Source: Trematomus loennbergii
Lineage: Eukaryota; Chordata; Actinopteri; Perciformes; Nototheniidae
Assembly (NCBI GenBank): GCA_012861695.1
Contig: JAAOOA010000002.1
Span: 26,328,898-26,392,897, forward strand
Length of the DNA stretch: 64,000 nt
Direction of reading: 5' to 3'
Below the pieces are notes generated by a model. That model was not told where the DNA came from and searched no databases. It saw only the letters and a list, made by a program, of their open reading frames with translations. The number at the start of each line of letters is the position of its first letter. Position 1 is the stretch's first letter. Below are positions 1 through 18,055 of this stretch, one piece after another. Made by a program: the position numbers and the translations under genes.

Positions 1-160
1 TTTGTGTGTCTGTGTGTGCATGTTTGTGTGTGTGTGTGTAACAGGATGTCCCTGACATCTCTGAAAAGCAACTTTACCTCCCTCCACACCCTGCACACCC
101 AATTCCTGTGCATTGTTTCCTACCAAGAAGCAAGAGGGACAGAGAAGGAGTGCGTATGTG

Positions 161-1340
<1,180 letters not shown>

Positions 1341-1344
1341 GATT

Positions 1345-1458
1345 TATTAGCTAATCGGAGGCAATTTGGAGTTTTATATCTTGCCCAAGGACAGTGTGAT
1401 ATGTAGTAGAGCGACCAACAATTTGATCAGTTGTTGCTCTACCTCCTGAACTACCTGA
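1345..1458 (-). mobile_element. tRNA-derived SINE, decayed, minus strand
   Basis: Read on the minus strand, this starts with a tRNA-like box A (GTAGTTCAGGAGGTAGAGC, complement of 1435-1453). It continues to a SINE body with TGTCCTTGGGCAAGA and CCAAATTGCCTCCGA, the same body motif found at 13402-13440 and 18611-18660. The box B region is rearranged or deleted. This tRNA head plus GGGCAAG body arrangement is common in teleost SINEs. The exact family name cannot be assigned without a repeat library. Confidence 0.62.
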
Positions 1459-1829
1459 CTCCCAACAACCAGTCTTGTCCTGTCTCTTAACCTTTTTATT
1501 CAACATGTTATATGTGTAAAAATGACATGGGGTGCCACCAGCGAGGCTACCAGTAGAGTCGTGTAATCTAGTTTCAGCATGAATGCGACAAAGACACATA
1601 CTCCTTTTCTCATCTATATCTTGGAAAGAAAACAAATATCAAACTATTGCTTTAAAGCTTTTAATCCATGTCTACCAGGAACCTGCACTGGCAACCCACC
1701 CAAAGAGCAGGCTTGGAATTAGGCCTCGTCCACACGGAGACGAAACTGAGACGAAACGGATTTCGAACCGAAGTCGATTTCAAAAAGTCTTCCGTCCACA
1801 CGGAATCGGCTCAAGAAACGTGTCCGTCC

Positions 1830-4800
1830 CATAAGACTGTATATATAAATGGACGTAGGGTCCGTGACGTCACCCATAGGATTCTGCAGAGTTGCCGAGA
1901 AGCCCTTAGTAGGCGGAGTCGGCCACTAACGGCTCGACAGTGACGTCAGAGTCTAACTCCCGCCTGCTCCAAATAAGGGCAAAGAGGCGGAGCCGAGGCG
2001 GGACCTGCTGCCTCCAGCTGGAAGTAACAGAGCTAGCTCAAGCTAAGCTAAGCTAACATGCTCCCCATCTGCACACTGCCGTCACATTTTACGTTTCTAA
2101 GGTAAGCGGACATGAAACTATTCAGCAAAACTATAAATAATAATCTAAGTTATTGAGTTTTTAGCATAATACTTCAGAATCTTAAAATCCCTTAACGTTT
2201 GTATGCAATGTGCTAAATGCAACACTGGAATCAAGCAAATATTAATATGTTTGCATGACATTAGTTATTTATATTTTTCACTTAATTATACGTTTAATAC
2301 ATTTAAGTTAAGCTAAGGTACATGTGATGGTAGCTAGTTAGTGCTCTTACCTGTGAGGCCTCCTCCAAACAGCATTATAACCAGACTGTATCATTAAAAC
2401 TATAAGTACCAGTTCTAGATCCTTGACTTTAGACAAACAATTCAAAAGACAAAATGTATTTAAAGACCAATCTTTATTTGAAGGTGCCTCTTAACCTGAG
2501 ATATTAGTTATACAGTAATAGTATTGACAATCTAAAAAAACTGAGCAACTCAACAGTCAACTTTATATTTCTTATTGTCTAAAGCATTTATTATTTTCAT
2601 TTTCCCCCTCATATTCAGTGTGGAGTGACGGATTGAGACAGCGTGGTGTCCAGAGAGCTGCAGAGACTTCAGGGAGAAACCTCCGTGTGATGGACGTCCT
2701 GTCTGTTGGTTTGGAGAGGACTGAGGGTCTTTCCTCTGCGAGGAGGACCAGGCCTGATGGAGGAGCCCATGCTGGGCATAGCTGATACCACTGCACAGGC
2801 CTTGTCTGTCACTTTATTTGACTAAATGTGTTTACTTATACATTTAATAGGTTTACACCTTCTGTCCATATGTGCTTTTTATTTAAAACATGTTTGATTA
2901 ACTTTTGGTTCACATTTCAATAAATTGAATTTGTATTTGCACTCCTTTTGTCCATTATTCTTACTGAAAATGTTAGATTACACATTCACATCCGACTGAA
3001 GATTGGCCCCATTTATTTGCGTTGCAAACTCTGCGGTACAAGGTACATGTTGTGAAGCTCATAAAGTGAGGCAAATAGAAATAATCAGCTGATGGAGTGT
3101 AGATGTGGAAATAGGTGCATTCGATCAGCTGACTTCACAATAAAAGTAGTTTCTTAGTGAATGTCCTGTACTGGTCTTAACATCTCATAACATCAGCTTT
3201 TAATTTTCCTCTTGGATGTTCTTCTTGACCCTCAGAGAAGGAGAATGTTGAGTCGTGTCTTTCAGGCATGTCCTTTCCTAACAAAAATTACAGGAAACAT
3301 AAAACATATTATTGCATGTGTTATTTATGAAAGAGGTGTGTTTGTGTTTAGGGGCTGTAGATATAATTATTTTGTAATTGTAATGTTTTTTTTTATTTCA
3401 ACAGTGAGCTACAAAGACAATCAGATTATGAATGAACAGTATGAAATTCATCAACATTGAAATATATTTTATTATCAAAATAATATTTAACTGTTATCAA
3501 AACAGTGCAACTGTAGAAGCTCTCTGTTGTCTCACTGAAAGAATAACTTTTACCACGTTTTTACAGACAATATTGAGAGATAAATAGCAGTTGTCACTAT
3601 GCGTTAAATAGCTTTGCCTTCAATACCTTAAATTAGAAAGCTGACAGTCATATTGCTTGTTAACATCTAAATGTAACCCTTTGCATGGAAAAAACCCTCA
3701 ACTTCACTGATGTGTAGGTGATCTAGTATTTAGTATTGTTTAATGGAATGTATATCAGTGTATTAAAGTCAATACTTCATTTATTTAAACCAATATCTTT
3801 CTTGATTCTTTGTACAGTATGAAAAAAGAGTATTTGTACCTGTGCTGAAGTTCACTGCTGTGAGGAGTCCAGTTCTGTCTCTCACTCTCTGGTCCAGCCT
3901 GTCTGCATCACCTGGACACTTTAAACAAACAGATATATATGTAAAGAACCATGTGTACAAACAATATAACTTATTCTCTTCTGTTGAACATGTTGGATTG
4001 TGTATTGTCCGAGTCAGGGTCCTTTTTATTTTACTGTAACTTTGGAAGTTGTGTTACCAATGCTTACTGTTTATTTGATACCAATTTGGTAATGCAATTA
4101 ATAAAAACAACAAGGTTTGGGTTCGTTCTTCAGATGACTGTGACGTTAACGTGTAAGCTCAATAATGAACTCCAGCTCAACCAACCATATTGTAATATCT
4201 AAGTAATCATCTTGAAATATGACATTAATAATTGTAATATACACACATCTTATTGTGAGGTTGATTTCACATACACTACTTCGACGTTAGCTTGTCTACA
4301 TACTTGAGCATAGCCAATTTAAATTAACCTTAGCGATGCATACAGTTCCTACCTACATAATAAAATATCTCTCTAAGTTACAAGGATGACCTTATTTTAT
4401 CAACCTCAAACAGAAGCCTTTTGTTCTACAGTATTATCCCACTTAACGCTTAACACTTGTCTATTTCGTTTTAACCTTTATATATACAGTCTATGGTTTT
4501 AACTTGGAGGCTACGATTAGCATCGTTAGCACCGATGTAGCTACCACTCGCTTACACGCTAACATTCATTACGTAGCTGATTAAAATCATAAACACATAA
4601 ATAAAGTACTCGAATTTCACTTACCGCAAAACGGCATTCATGCACCGTCTGTTTTAACCGCAGAGCGAGTCACAATAGTCCGATATATAAGCATGAAGAA
4701 CAAACAAACACGGCCGGGGTCAAGTTGTGTTCCCTGGATGAACTGAGCAGGCAGAGTCCCTGTAGCTTCACGGAGCAGCTAGCAGAGAGACAAGAAGCTA

Positions 4801-5134
4801 ACAGCAGCAGTCACTTGACAGAGCTGTCACTCAATGTGACCACGCCCTAATTTATGCAAAAACTTTAAGACCTAATATAAATAAAAGGGTCATGTTAGAA
4901 AACAATTCACTCACAGATTCATAATCATGAAGGTGGAATCTAACTATATCTATAATATTTATTGGATCCAGGGTAGAAACATGTTTTTTTTAGGCTGTGA
5001 AATTGGGCATTTTAACATGGGGGTCTATGGAAATTGCTCCTTTCTGCAGTCATCGCCTATCGGCCAATATATGAACTGCAGTTTGTGGCACTTCCGTATT
5101 GGCGTCCCGGCTCTTCCCCAGAGTTTGCCCCTTG
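1830..5134. mobile_element. Nested 3.3-kb repeat element, hAT-like target duplication
   Basis: The segment is bounded by an 8-bp direct repeat GTCCGTCC (1822-1829 and 5135-5142), the duplication length expected of hAT transposons. The left boundary sequence (CATAAGACTGTATATATAAA, then GTGACGTCACCCATAGG) and the right part (GGGCATTTTAACATGGGGG at about 5004, then GAACTGCAGTTTGTGGCACT) resemble a repeat I know as common in teleost genomes. A 19-bp inverted match to the left end lies internally at 4478-4497, so the unit may itself be composite (1829-4497 plus 4498-5134). The terminal bases are only CA...TG, without a long inverted repeat. No transposase is recognisable; a GC-richer block at 2615-2790 has no identified homologue. 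Confidence 0.55.
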
Positions 5135-5255
5135 GTCCGTCCACATGAAAACGCTCGAAAACGCTGAAGACGCTGTAGTACATATGCCGGGCCTGTAAGT
5201 GGCGCTGTACTTCCGACACAAAATACACTAAAAGCAGCGAATAAGACCGATGACG

Positions 5256-5296
5256 ATTATTATTATTATTATTATTATTATATTATATTATTATTG
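5256..5296. repeat. (ATT)n microsatellite
   Basis: About 40 bp of ATT trinucleotide with two internal slips, lying inside the right part of the Harbinger-like element. The related copy near 11.7 kb has non-repetitive sequence at the equivalent place, so this tract probably arose after the copies diverged. Confidence 0.9.
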
Positions 5297-5670
5297 TTGC
5301 TGATGGTTGTGGTAGAGGAGCTGTAGATTTTGCACTAAAACCTGTATCATGGTCAGTAGCATCTGGAGCACGAATGCAACCCTGTGATCCGCCATTGTTG
5401 TTGTTGTTGGCGAAACGCATCAGCAATGACGCGGGGTGAGCAGGAGAGGTGGGGAGAGGCGGGGCTATGGCGTCATCGTTTCAGGAAATTATCAGAGCCG
5501 CAAGCGTTTCGTCTCCAGACTTACCCACTTTGGGAGCCGTTTTCAAAGTGTATCGTTTTCGGGCACCAAATCCGCGGCTCCGTTTCGGCTTTGTGTATGG
5601 ACGAACCGCCTATGCGATAAAGAACGTTAGCGGATACAACTGATATCGTCTCTGTGTGGAATGGGCCTTA

Positions 5671-7155
5671 GTCTGTATAGAGAAAATACAAACTAACTAA
5701 CTATTTAAGGTCCATGTCCATGTGAAGAATCACACAGATTAACCACCAGACAACCTTTAAAATGTAGCTGATGTCTGCCTGCTGCTGTCTGGTACTGTGT
5801 ATTCTGGGTGCCGGCCCAACTATTTGTCTGCCTGACTGTGTTTTTAATGACTGTATATGCATACTGCTGTTTACTGTATTGGGTTACAAATCAATTATGA
5901 CTTTGAACCTCTATATGATTTAACTGCAGTAACATCTCACACATAGCACTAACGGACCAATTATAGACTTGTGAGTCACTTATAATGAGTTTGAGATTTG
6001 AAGGAGTAATAACATTCTGTTGGCTGAGTTGACCCGGGAACTTTTTGGGAAACATGCCTTGGGACGCAGAGGGGGCAGAGGTTGGCTAAAATAGGGACAT
6101 ACCATCGTAAGTTGACCATGAGAAATTCTCCATGTGTGCTACAGTATGCACTTCACTGTTTGGGTTTCTGAACAAAGTTTTTGTGTGTGAATATGAGTGT
6201 AGACCATGTGTGCATCTGTGCATGTGTGTGGGCTGTGTGTGTGTCTTTTTATGCCTAATCCATATACAATGAGGGATCTGTATACTATTTCTTGAGCTTC
6301 AGCCTTGATGACAGAAGTGCTTTTCCATTAAACTACCCTGCCTCTTTGTCTCTCTTCTTTCTTGTCTTTCTTTAGTTTTTTCTATCTTTCCTAAACCACC
6401 TGTCTTTTTCTCTTCCATCTTCTCCAATCTTTCCCTGATGTCTCTAAATCATTAATCTCACATCTTTATCTTTTATGAACTTGGTCCTTTCATACTACCT
6501 CGCCTCACACTGTATCTATCTAATTTCCCTCTCCTCCTGCTTCTCCCCCCCCCCTCCACCCCTCTCCCCCTCTGTCGCTGCTGCTGTACGTTTTCAGGCC
6601 TTGTATGTGCTGACAGCCCCAATGAGGTGGTCCACTGGCAGACATCTGAAAAATGTACCTGTGCAATTACTACCACTCATGTGTAGACACAGACACACAG
6701 AGCAATGGAGAAAAAAAATTCCACCACGGTGAAACATGTATTTAGAATTTCAACACTTGACACTTAACAGAACCACACCGACAGTATGACATGCACCTTA
6801 ACTTATCAAAACAAAACACGCACATTTCGACAACTAAGACTTACACAGGTGGAGTAAGATTGACTGTTTTGCTGTATTTTATTGTGATGCAATAGACAGA
6901 AAAACTAATCTGGTCTAATATGATTTGCATTGTTAGTGTTTAAAAAGATAAATGTGAGGATAATCAAGACTACACAGAGCGCAGCTTGTTTGCTGATGCA
7001 CGAGTACTGTATGTTATTATATTATCTGCTTATGCGTGCAACTATGTGTTTTTGTGTGCCATGATGTCATGTCCAGCCTTCAAGCAATTGTTTTTTTTTA
7101 AGGGTTTGTAGTATCAATTGTCACAAAACAAGGGAGATATGGCATTCCAGCTGAA
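5671..7155. other. No gene seen; pyrimidine-rich tract
   Basis: No exon is recognised. Positions 6320-6580 are CT-rich, ending in a poly-C run near 6546-6553. Several short open frames here have no coding signature. Confidence 0.55.
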
Positions 7156-7159
7156 ATGT

Positions 7160-7296
<137 letters not shown>

Positions 7297-7449
7297 ATTT
7301 CAGTGTGTGAGTGTATGGGAGTGAAACAGAGACAGAGGCTATCATATACAGCCTTTCAGGAAGAGCCATTGTCTGTCAGGAAGCTTTATATTGTCAACCG
7401 TGCCGAAATAACAGAATAGGGGACATCCCAACGGAAGTGTGTGGGTGTA

Positions 7450-7451
<2 letters not shown>

Positions 7452-7493
<42 letters not shown>

Positions 7494-7534
7494 TGTGGGT
7501 GTGTGTGTGTGTGTGTGTATGTGTGTGTATGTGT

Positions 7535-7623
<89 letters not shown>

Positions 7624-7646
7624 CATGCGTGCGTGTGTGTGTGTGT
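7452..7646. repeat. (GT)n microsatellite, interrupted
   Basis: GT array of about 190 bp with scattered CT, GG and AT substitutions in its first half and a GTGCGTGCATGCGTGC end. It lies about 160 bp after the preceding array. Confidence 0.96.
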
Positions 7647-7649
7647 AGG

Positions 7650-8915
7650 AAGCTTATTGTGACAGTAAACTCACATGCTCGGATAGCTTATACCTACAAG
7701 CAACTCTTGTGACAACTGATGAAGGCCTGACCTCGAAAAGATTGAATGTGAATATGAATGAAAAAATCTACAACAAATCAAGTCTGTGCAAATTCAGCAC
7801 ATCATATAGACCTATATGTTAGGGTAGATATTGTATGTGCAGGCATTATGGAAATTGAATGAGTGCAATTTGTTTACGTCTGTAAAACCGCATAAAGACA
7901 CACCAGGTCACACCGACATTTGAAATGGTCAAATTGTGTAACAAAATAATTTGATAGTAGTTTGAAGCTGTGCATATTTTTTTGAGAATGAGTTTGACTT
8001 TGAGATTACTCAAATTTGCGCTGTTCACTCAGAAAGCCATCCTGACAGTGCTAACTTTAAGGGGAACAGAATGTCAAATGGAGTAAGCTATCTTTAACAA
8101 CTGTCTTTCTTTTGTTTTTAATGTCCGTTCAGCTTTGCAACCTAGCTAACAGCCTTGCTATTGATTAGTTCAAACTATCCTGTCCTATCCTATTCTGAAT
8201 TTGTACCAAAGTTGATGCTTAACAAGAGCTTCACCAAGACATACATTATAAAGTTGCCAGCCTGTACTTTTTATTTGTACTTTCATTTTAAACCCATCAT
8301 ATGATTAATGATCTGACATGTTACAACTTCAAGAGGTCTTGAAATAATTTGCTGTAAAGCTTTTAGATTAAAACACTTGCTCTCAGCCACAGTGAAAGTG
8401 AGACCTATGGAGCCACAGAAAACATCGTTAGAGCTTTGAGGTATGCAAAAACCCTCCAACCATAACAATAGGACCAGAGGGGCTGTGAGCCGTTTTAATT
8501 GCCTGAAGCACTCCGTCCATGCTCTGAACCTTTAGACGGCCATATCCACCATTTCAATCTGCACTCTCATTCACTCTGTGCCTCTCCCTTTCTTTAACTC
8601 CCCCTCTTCTTTCCGTCCTTCTCCCTCTCTCTTAACTAGCTCTCCATTTCTTTGGCTTTTAGGTCTTTATTCCATTCAGTCTCTCCTGTGAAACCAGCTA
8701 ACTAATTCATCTCCAGACAAATTGCCAATCAGCTGCGAACAAAGGGAAGAGGAGAAAAGAAACTGGTCCTCAATAGAGCTGATCGCTGTTTTACTAAACG
8801 TTCCTTCAGGATAAGGGGAGGGGGATAGTGCCTTTAAATGTGTGTTTGTCTGTGTGTCCGTGGGGTGTGTATAATTTTAGTTTTTAGGGGTATTTGTAAG
8901 TGTCAGTGGGGGTGG
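7650..8915. other. No gene seen
   Basis: AT-rich sequence with no exon, RNA gene or repeat that I can name. A short CT-rich stretch sits at 8580-8640. Confidence 0.55.
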
Positions 8916-9039
<124 letters not shown>

Positions 9040-11533
9040 TCATTAAGGCGGTGTGTGTCCTCATCACCCCTCCTGCCAGGGTTCAGCACTTTCTGTATGC
9101 AGAGGTTAACGACCTTGCCGTCCAATCACATTCTCCTGTCAGGGCCCCGTCGCCAACAGCAACAGGTGGTCTGGCCAATTGGTATCCTGCAGAGCGGAAA
9201 AGTAGGGGAGAAAGAGATGAGAGGATGAAGGATGGAGAAAGAGTGAATGGAAGGACTGGATCATGAGAGCGTCGTTTCCACGTAGTTTTACTCCTAAATT
9301 ACTTTTGCGTGCCGTCTTGTCGTCCAGGGTTCTTAAACTCTGACCACAGATCCAGATGACGTTCTTTGTTAGGTTCATTAAGCAAATCCAGTGCTCAACA
9401 CTGATGTGGACCCACCTGCAGTCGACACACAGCCCATCTTGTGCCCCTACAAACCGACCTTTCTTTCATTGCTGCAGCTATTTATTCACATGTTTGCTTG
9501 AAATGAATGACACACCAACATTGATATAAAGTCTCACTGTGTGCACTGATTAATGTATATAGCCACCTGAAGCAAAATAAGTGCTGCTAACCTGATACTT
9601 GTCAAACATAATGTATCCTATTCTATATCCCCAAATCTCATCCCGATTTGCAGGCATTTAGAAGCCAAAGCTGGCCCACAGTTTTATCTTCCGGTGCCAG
9701 AATACAGTCAAGTGCCCCAACGCTCCCCAGCCTTAATCAGCCTGACTCAGATGGCAAGCTGTGGAGCAACTTTAGACCAATTATAATCATGTTGAGCTGT
9801 CATATGACTCAGTGACTCCAATAACAAAAGGACAAATTAACTGCAAACTTTAAGTGGGCATTTGGTCTATTAATGTTTCAAATCATTTTTAAATGGCGTG
9901 AGTTTAAGTGTTTACGTTATGCATTCATTAGAGAGGGCATTTATGGGTATGTGATTGAGAGCAGGCTGTTTAAGATGATTTAAGATGTTATGTATCTGCA
10001 TTTCTTTGTGACGTAAGATGTATTTCTGCATGTTGAATGAATAAAAGTCTCTGAGAATAAATAAGTACATACAACAGTGCATGATAACGTTTTATGTCAA
10101 AGAAATATTTTAAACAGCAATTTGTCAGGGTCAAAAATATGATCATTACTTATAGCTGCACTACTGTAATGAAAACATGTCTAACCGAAACGGGGCCAAA
10201 ACCACAGCTGAAAAAAACTCTTGCAGTGTCCTGTTTCACTTTATATACATGTCAGTTATCTTTTAAACATATATAATGGTCAAGGTCAAATAGCTGAGCA
10301 GCTGCATTTTAAAGTGGGTTTTAAAAGAAACCAGCTTGTTGCAAAGCAAATGATTTCCTGCCTTAACTTGAAGTTCCAAAATCCCGGTTCCTTGTGTGTA
10401 CACAGCAAATGTCACAGGAAGAACATGTGAGAAAGGATGGCTATAAGGAGGGGTACAGGAAAGGAAAGGGTGGAGCAGCTACAAGTTTAATAGCTCAAGT
10501 CTTTCAGTTAATAATCACAGTGATGTCTCTCTCTGTCTTACACCTTCTTGTCCTCCATTCCTCAAACTCTCTTTCTCTTTAGCCACTAATTAAGCTGCTA
10601 ACAGTCATAAAAAGAAGAGGGGAAGACAAAAGGGCGAGGAGAAAGGCGGCATTAGTCTAGGCTGAGTGCCCCTGTCTCGTTAGATAGAGAGGGGGACTGA
10701 GTGAGACTCCAGCATCTGTTTGATCATTAACTCAGTTAGCCAGACGCGCCTATAAAACCTGTCACCCCTCCTGCCTTTTCTGTGTACTCATTCACAATCA
10801 TCGAGCGCTGTCATATCTACAAGTACTAGCCTTCTATTTGTTTTTCCTGTAAACCCTTCTATCTTGTCTGTCTATTTAAACACATATCAGCTCCTGGTTT
10901 CTGTTCACACACACACATAAAAACACAAAGAGACCACCGTAGCCCCTCCCTCTATACAGACTCTATAGGAGAACGCAGGGTAAGGTATCACTGCTATGAG
11001 TTCAGCATTGTATTAAATACAACAGATTGTCCGAAGGGGAGGAGAGGTGGTCCTTTACATGGTTGTACACTACACACAAACTCACACACTTGTTTTCTCA
11101 CAAACCAGATAACAGAAACCAGATTGTAGAAAGAAAAGGCAGATGTGGCAGAGAATTCTACGAAAGGAAAGAAAAAAGCAACAATAGCTAGTGGTAAGGT
11201 GAGATGAGGAAAGACAGTGTTGGAAAGTGTATAAGAGCAGAGAAAGAGGGAATGTTAATGGCCACAAATTCAAATTTTCCCAGATATTGAATGCAGTCTA
11301 ACATCCAAAACAGAAGGAAGTGAGGGCAGAAAGGGGGCAGAACATCAAAAGAGACACACAGAGAATGAGAGAGACTGAGATAAAGAGGAAGGAAAGAGGG
11401 ATTTGGGCCTGTTTCCCGAATGTGATAAAATGTAGGAAAGCAGGCAGACTCCAATGTAGACCCCAGAGCTCCTGCTCTCACCATTACCCCCGACTGACTG
11501 TGTGTGCGTGTGGAGGTTTGTCTGTGGGACAGA
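9040..11533. other. No gene seen; purine-rich near the end
   Basis: No exon or named repeat is recognised. Positions 11180-11400 are purine-rich on the + strand and produce long but non-coding-looking open frames. Confidence 0.55.
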
Positions 11534-12150
11534 GGACCCCATTTACACGCAAACGCAAACGCATACGAAATGCAAACAAACCGAATACGATATCAAAAAA
11601 GTCTTCCGTTCACACGAGACCGCTCGGGAGCGCTGGAGACGCTACATATGCCGGGCCTGTAAGTGGCGCTGTACTTTCGCCACAAAATACACCAAAAGCA
11701 GCGAAGAAGACCCCAGGGCATGGTTGCCATGGTTGCCCTTCTGTTTATGCCCCGCGGTGGATTTAGCAACATGTAGTTCATGTAATTCTCCATGTCCACT
11801 TGTTGCTGATGGTTGTGGTAGAGGAGCTGTAGATTTTGCACTAACATCTGTAGCATGGTCAGTAGCAGTAGCCGTAGCTACTGACAGTAGCTACTGAACA
11901 TGCTATAGCAGTGAGCAGCAGAGAGAGGTGGGGCTCTGGCTTCATCGTTATCAGGAAATGATCGTATAGGGCGTACACACGGAGCCGTTTGACCCCCCAG
12001 AGCGTTCCGTTTGCAGATCTATCCACCTTGGGACCCGTTATTGTTTGCGGGGTCCGTTTCCGCGTTTCCGTTACGGCCTCGTGTGAACGAACGGGCTATA
12101 CGAAAGAGAAAAGTAGCGGATACAACCGTTTGCGTTCCCGTGTAAACAGC
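11534..12150. mobile_element. Harbinger-like miniature element, second copy
   Basis: Ends are inverted repeats built on TTTACACG...AACGCAAACG; the right end is read as its complement at about 12127-12150. The body shares GCCGGGCCTGTAAGTGGCGC (from about 11650) and the block TGCTGATGGTTGTGGTAGAG (from about 11803) with the element at 1722-5667. At about 617 bp it matches the size of that element without its insertion. The outermost bases are diverged and no clean TTA duplication remains. There is no transposase, so it is non-autonomous. Confidence 0.66.
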
Positions 12151-12498
12151 ACATCAGAGGAGACATAGTGCTCTCTTTCCCAAACCCATTCACTTTGTCT
12201 GCAAAACATATCCCATTGTTACAACCCAATCCAAATTAGATCAATACCCCCATATGCTTTTTCTATCGTCTTCAAATCATTTGCAAACTTAAGTTAACTC
12301 AGTGGAAATTAGTAAGGAGTTTTTTCCAGAGTAACGGTTAACTTTGTAGACGTTTTAAGTCTGTGGAAGACTTATTTCAGGGGAAAAAGAAACATTCAGG
12401 ACTTTGAGATATCTTGACTGCAACTATTTTCACAGGCTGAATATCCTAACCATGACAGGTTAACTGGCCTTTACGTTTATTGCCTCTGTGGAATAAAA
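12151..12498. other. No gene seen
   Basis: Short unique-looking spacer between two transposable elements. Its last 8 bases (GAATAAAA) are the target duplication of the next element. Confidence 0.5.
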
Positions 12499-13070
12499 CA
12501 ACAGTCTCACGGCATTTCGTGTTATAGTCACGAAATTAATCTATTGATTCGTGTTCACCAACACGATTTCGACATTTTGTTCGTGTCACACAGAACGATT
12601 TTAAAAGCAATGTAAATAATAACAAATTAGAAGGAAAAACAGATAAAAAGAAATACAGATTTCAGTATTCTGACACAGAACGATTTTAGAAGCAATGTAT
12701 TTCTAATGGTAGTATGTTTCGTGCCTGCACCAAATAATAACAAATTAGAAGGATTCTGAGGCTCTGAGCCCCATTTATTTTCCTCGCGGACGGCAAAAAA
12801 ACTCTGACATTATACAATTTAAAAAAAAGGGATAGGGTTAGGCTTAGGGTAAGATATTGAGTAACAAAATGTTTTTATGAACCACACAGCTTCTGGTATT
12901 CCAAGACCCGACCGGACAAAAAGACGTGGTGCAGGCATGAAACATACCAATAGAAATACATTGCTTTTAAAATCGTTCTGTGTGACACGAAAAAAATGCG
13001 AAAATCGTGTTGGTGTCAATAGATTCAAGTAATTTCGTGACTATAACACGAAATGCCGTGAGACTGGGTT
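12499..13070. mobile_element. hAT-like MITE with long inverted repeats and exact 8-bp TSD
   Basis: The element is flanked by an identical 8-bp direct repeat GAATAAAA (12491-12498 and 13071-13078). The first and last roughly 100 bp are long imperfect inverted repeats: CTCACGGCATTTCGTGTTAT on the left, and its complement at the right end. A second inverted block carries AACGATTTTAAAAGCAATGT and its complement. The 572-bp body has no open frame resembling a transposase. The 8-bp duplication suggests hAT-type mobilisation. The element is foldable over most of its length. Confidence 0.78.
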
Positions 13071-13325
13071 GAATAAAAGGTTGGTGTTAAAGTAGGTCAA
13101 GGTTCAAGGTTAATTTATTTTCATTTTACAACATAGGGTTGCGCACAGAAATGCAGTTGTAGTCCCTTAATGCTAGTAAACGGTCTGTATACTTCGTCAG
13201 AACTTCTTGTCAGATGGTCATTTATCTTTGAAAACCCCCTCCCCTCACACCCTGATAAGATTGCATTTGGAGGCTCAGTGTCCGACCATTTACGCAACCA
13301 AAACCAAAGATCACACTATAATTAG
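13071..13325. other. No gene seen
   Basis: Unique-looking spacer between the hAT-like element and a SINE. Confidence 0.45.
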
Positions 13326-13445
13326 GGAGGCTGTGGCTCAGTGGATAGAGTGCTGGACTTCGAATCAGGGGATAGCAAGTTCGAGTCCCACTGCAGTCAG
13401 CATGTCGTTGTGTCCCTGGGCAAGACACTTCACCCAAATTGATCC
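13326..13445 (+). mobile_element. tRNA-derived SINE, best-preserved copy
   Basis: A tRNA-like head carries an intact box A (TGGCTCAGTGG, 13334-13344) and box B (GTTCGAGTCCC, 13379-13389) with an anticodon-arm-like CTGGACTTCGAATCAG between them, closest in look to a tRNA-Arg. It is followed by the SINE body TGTCCCTGGGCAAGACACTT (13411-13430) and CACCCAAATT. The tRNA acceptor end does not pair, so it is not a functional tRNA gene. The 3' limit is uncertain; it may extend towards 13620. Confidence 0.8.
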
Positions 13446-13687
13446 TGGATAAAACCGTCTAACAAAATGACATGTAATAATTGGCAAGGTGTGTGGAAAT
13501 AGGAAGAGAGCGAGGGTTTGAACTTGAAGTGAGCACTTTTCACCTTTCCCTCTTCCTACTGCTTTAATTTGGGAACACACAAGACCTTAAATGGACATCT
13601 AGTTATTTTATGTTTTTGTCTTTGTGTTCTAACAGCCCTGGCCAAGATTATATCTCACCCCAATCACAAATGGACTCACAACACACT

Positions 13688-13690
<3 letters not shown>

Positions 13691-13731
<41 letters not shown>
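13691..13731. repeat. (CA)n microsatellite
   Basis: Pure CA array of about 40 bp. Confidence 0.97.
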
Positions 13732-13735
<4 letters not shown>

Positions 13736-14050
13736 TATAATTATTATTCACAAAATGTCCAAACAAACATTCCTCACACCAAGTAGGGTAGAACCAGGAT
13801 CAAAAGTGAGTCAGTGAGTGTATGTGTGTTTGAGCCTGTTCCTGTTTTAATGCTATAAAAGCACATATGGTATGTACACTACTGCCTTGACAAATCTCCC
13901 TAAATATCTACATTTTATGGGAAAACCATAAAATGTTGACGTACCGCCAATGTTTAACAAGTGTCAATCAGATTGAACCCTTTATAAACAGTTAATAAAA
14001 GTTAAAGTATAAATCTGACATCTCTCCTTTATCTTTCTTACACACAGGCT

Positions 14051-17870
<3,820 letters not shown>

Positions 17871-17872
17871 AG

Positions 17873-18055
<183 letters not shown>

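Larger units (their letters stand above)
1722..5667. mobile_element. PIF/Harbinger-like non-autonomous transposon interrupted by a second element
   Basis: The ends form imperfect terminal inverted repeats: GGCCTCGTCCACACGGAGAC at 1722, matched by the complement of the sequence ending at 5667. Both ends are flanked by TTA (1719-1721 and 5668-5670), the 3-bp target duplication typical of PIF/Harbinger elements. About 3.3 kb in the middle (1830-5134) is a separate insertion; without it the element is about 630 bp. That matches the related copy at 11534-12150, with which it shares an internal block (GCCGGGCCTGTAAGTGGCGC) and a second one (GGTTGTGGTAGAGGAGCTGT). No transposase frame is visible. 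Confidence 0.7.

Noticed and set aside
12828..12852. Telomere-like GGGTTAGG words
   Set aside because: Only two or three degenerate units inside a MITE, and a similar short run in fzd4 intron 3 (about 44420); too short for an interstitial telomere.
13326..13395. Functional tRNA gene
   Set aside because: Boxes A and B are good, but the acceptor stem does not pair and a SINE body follows directly.
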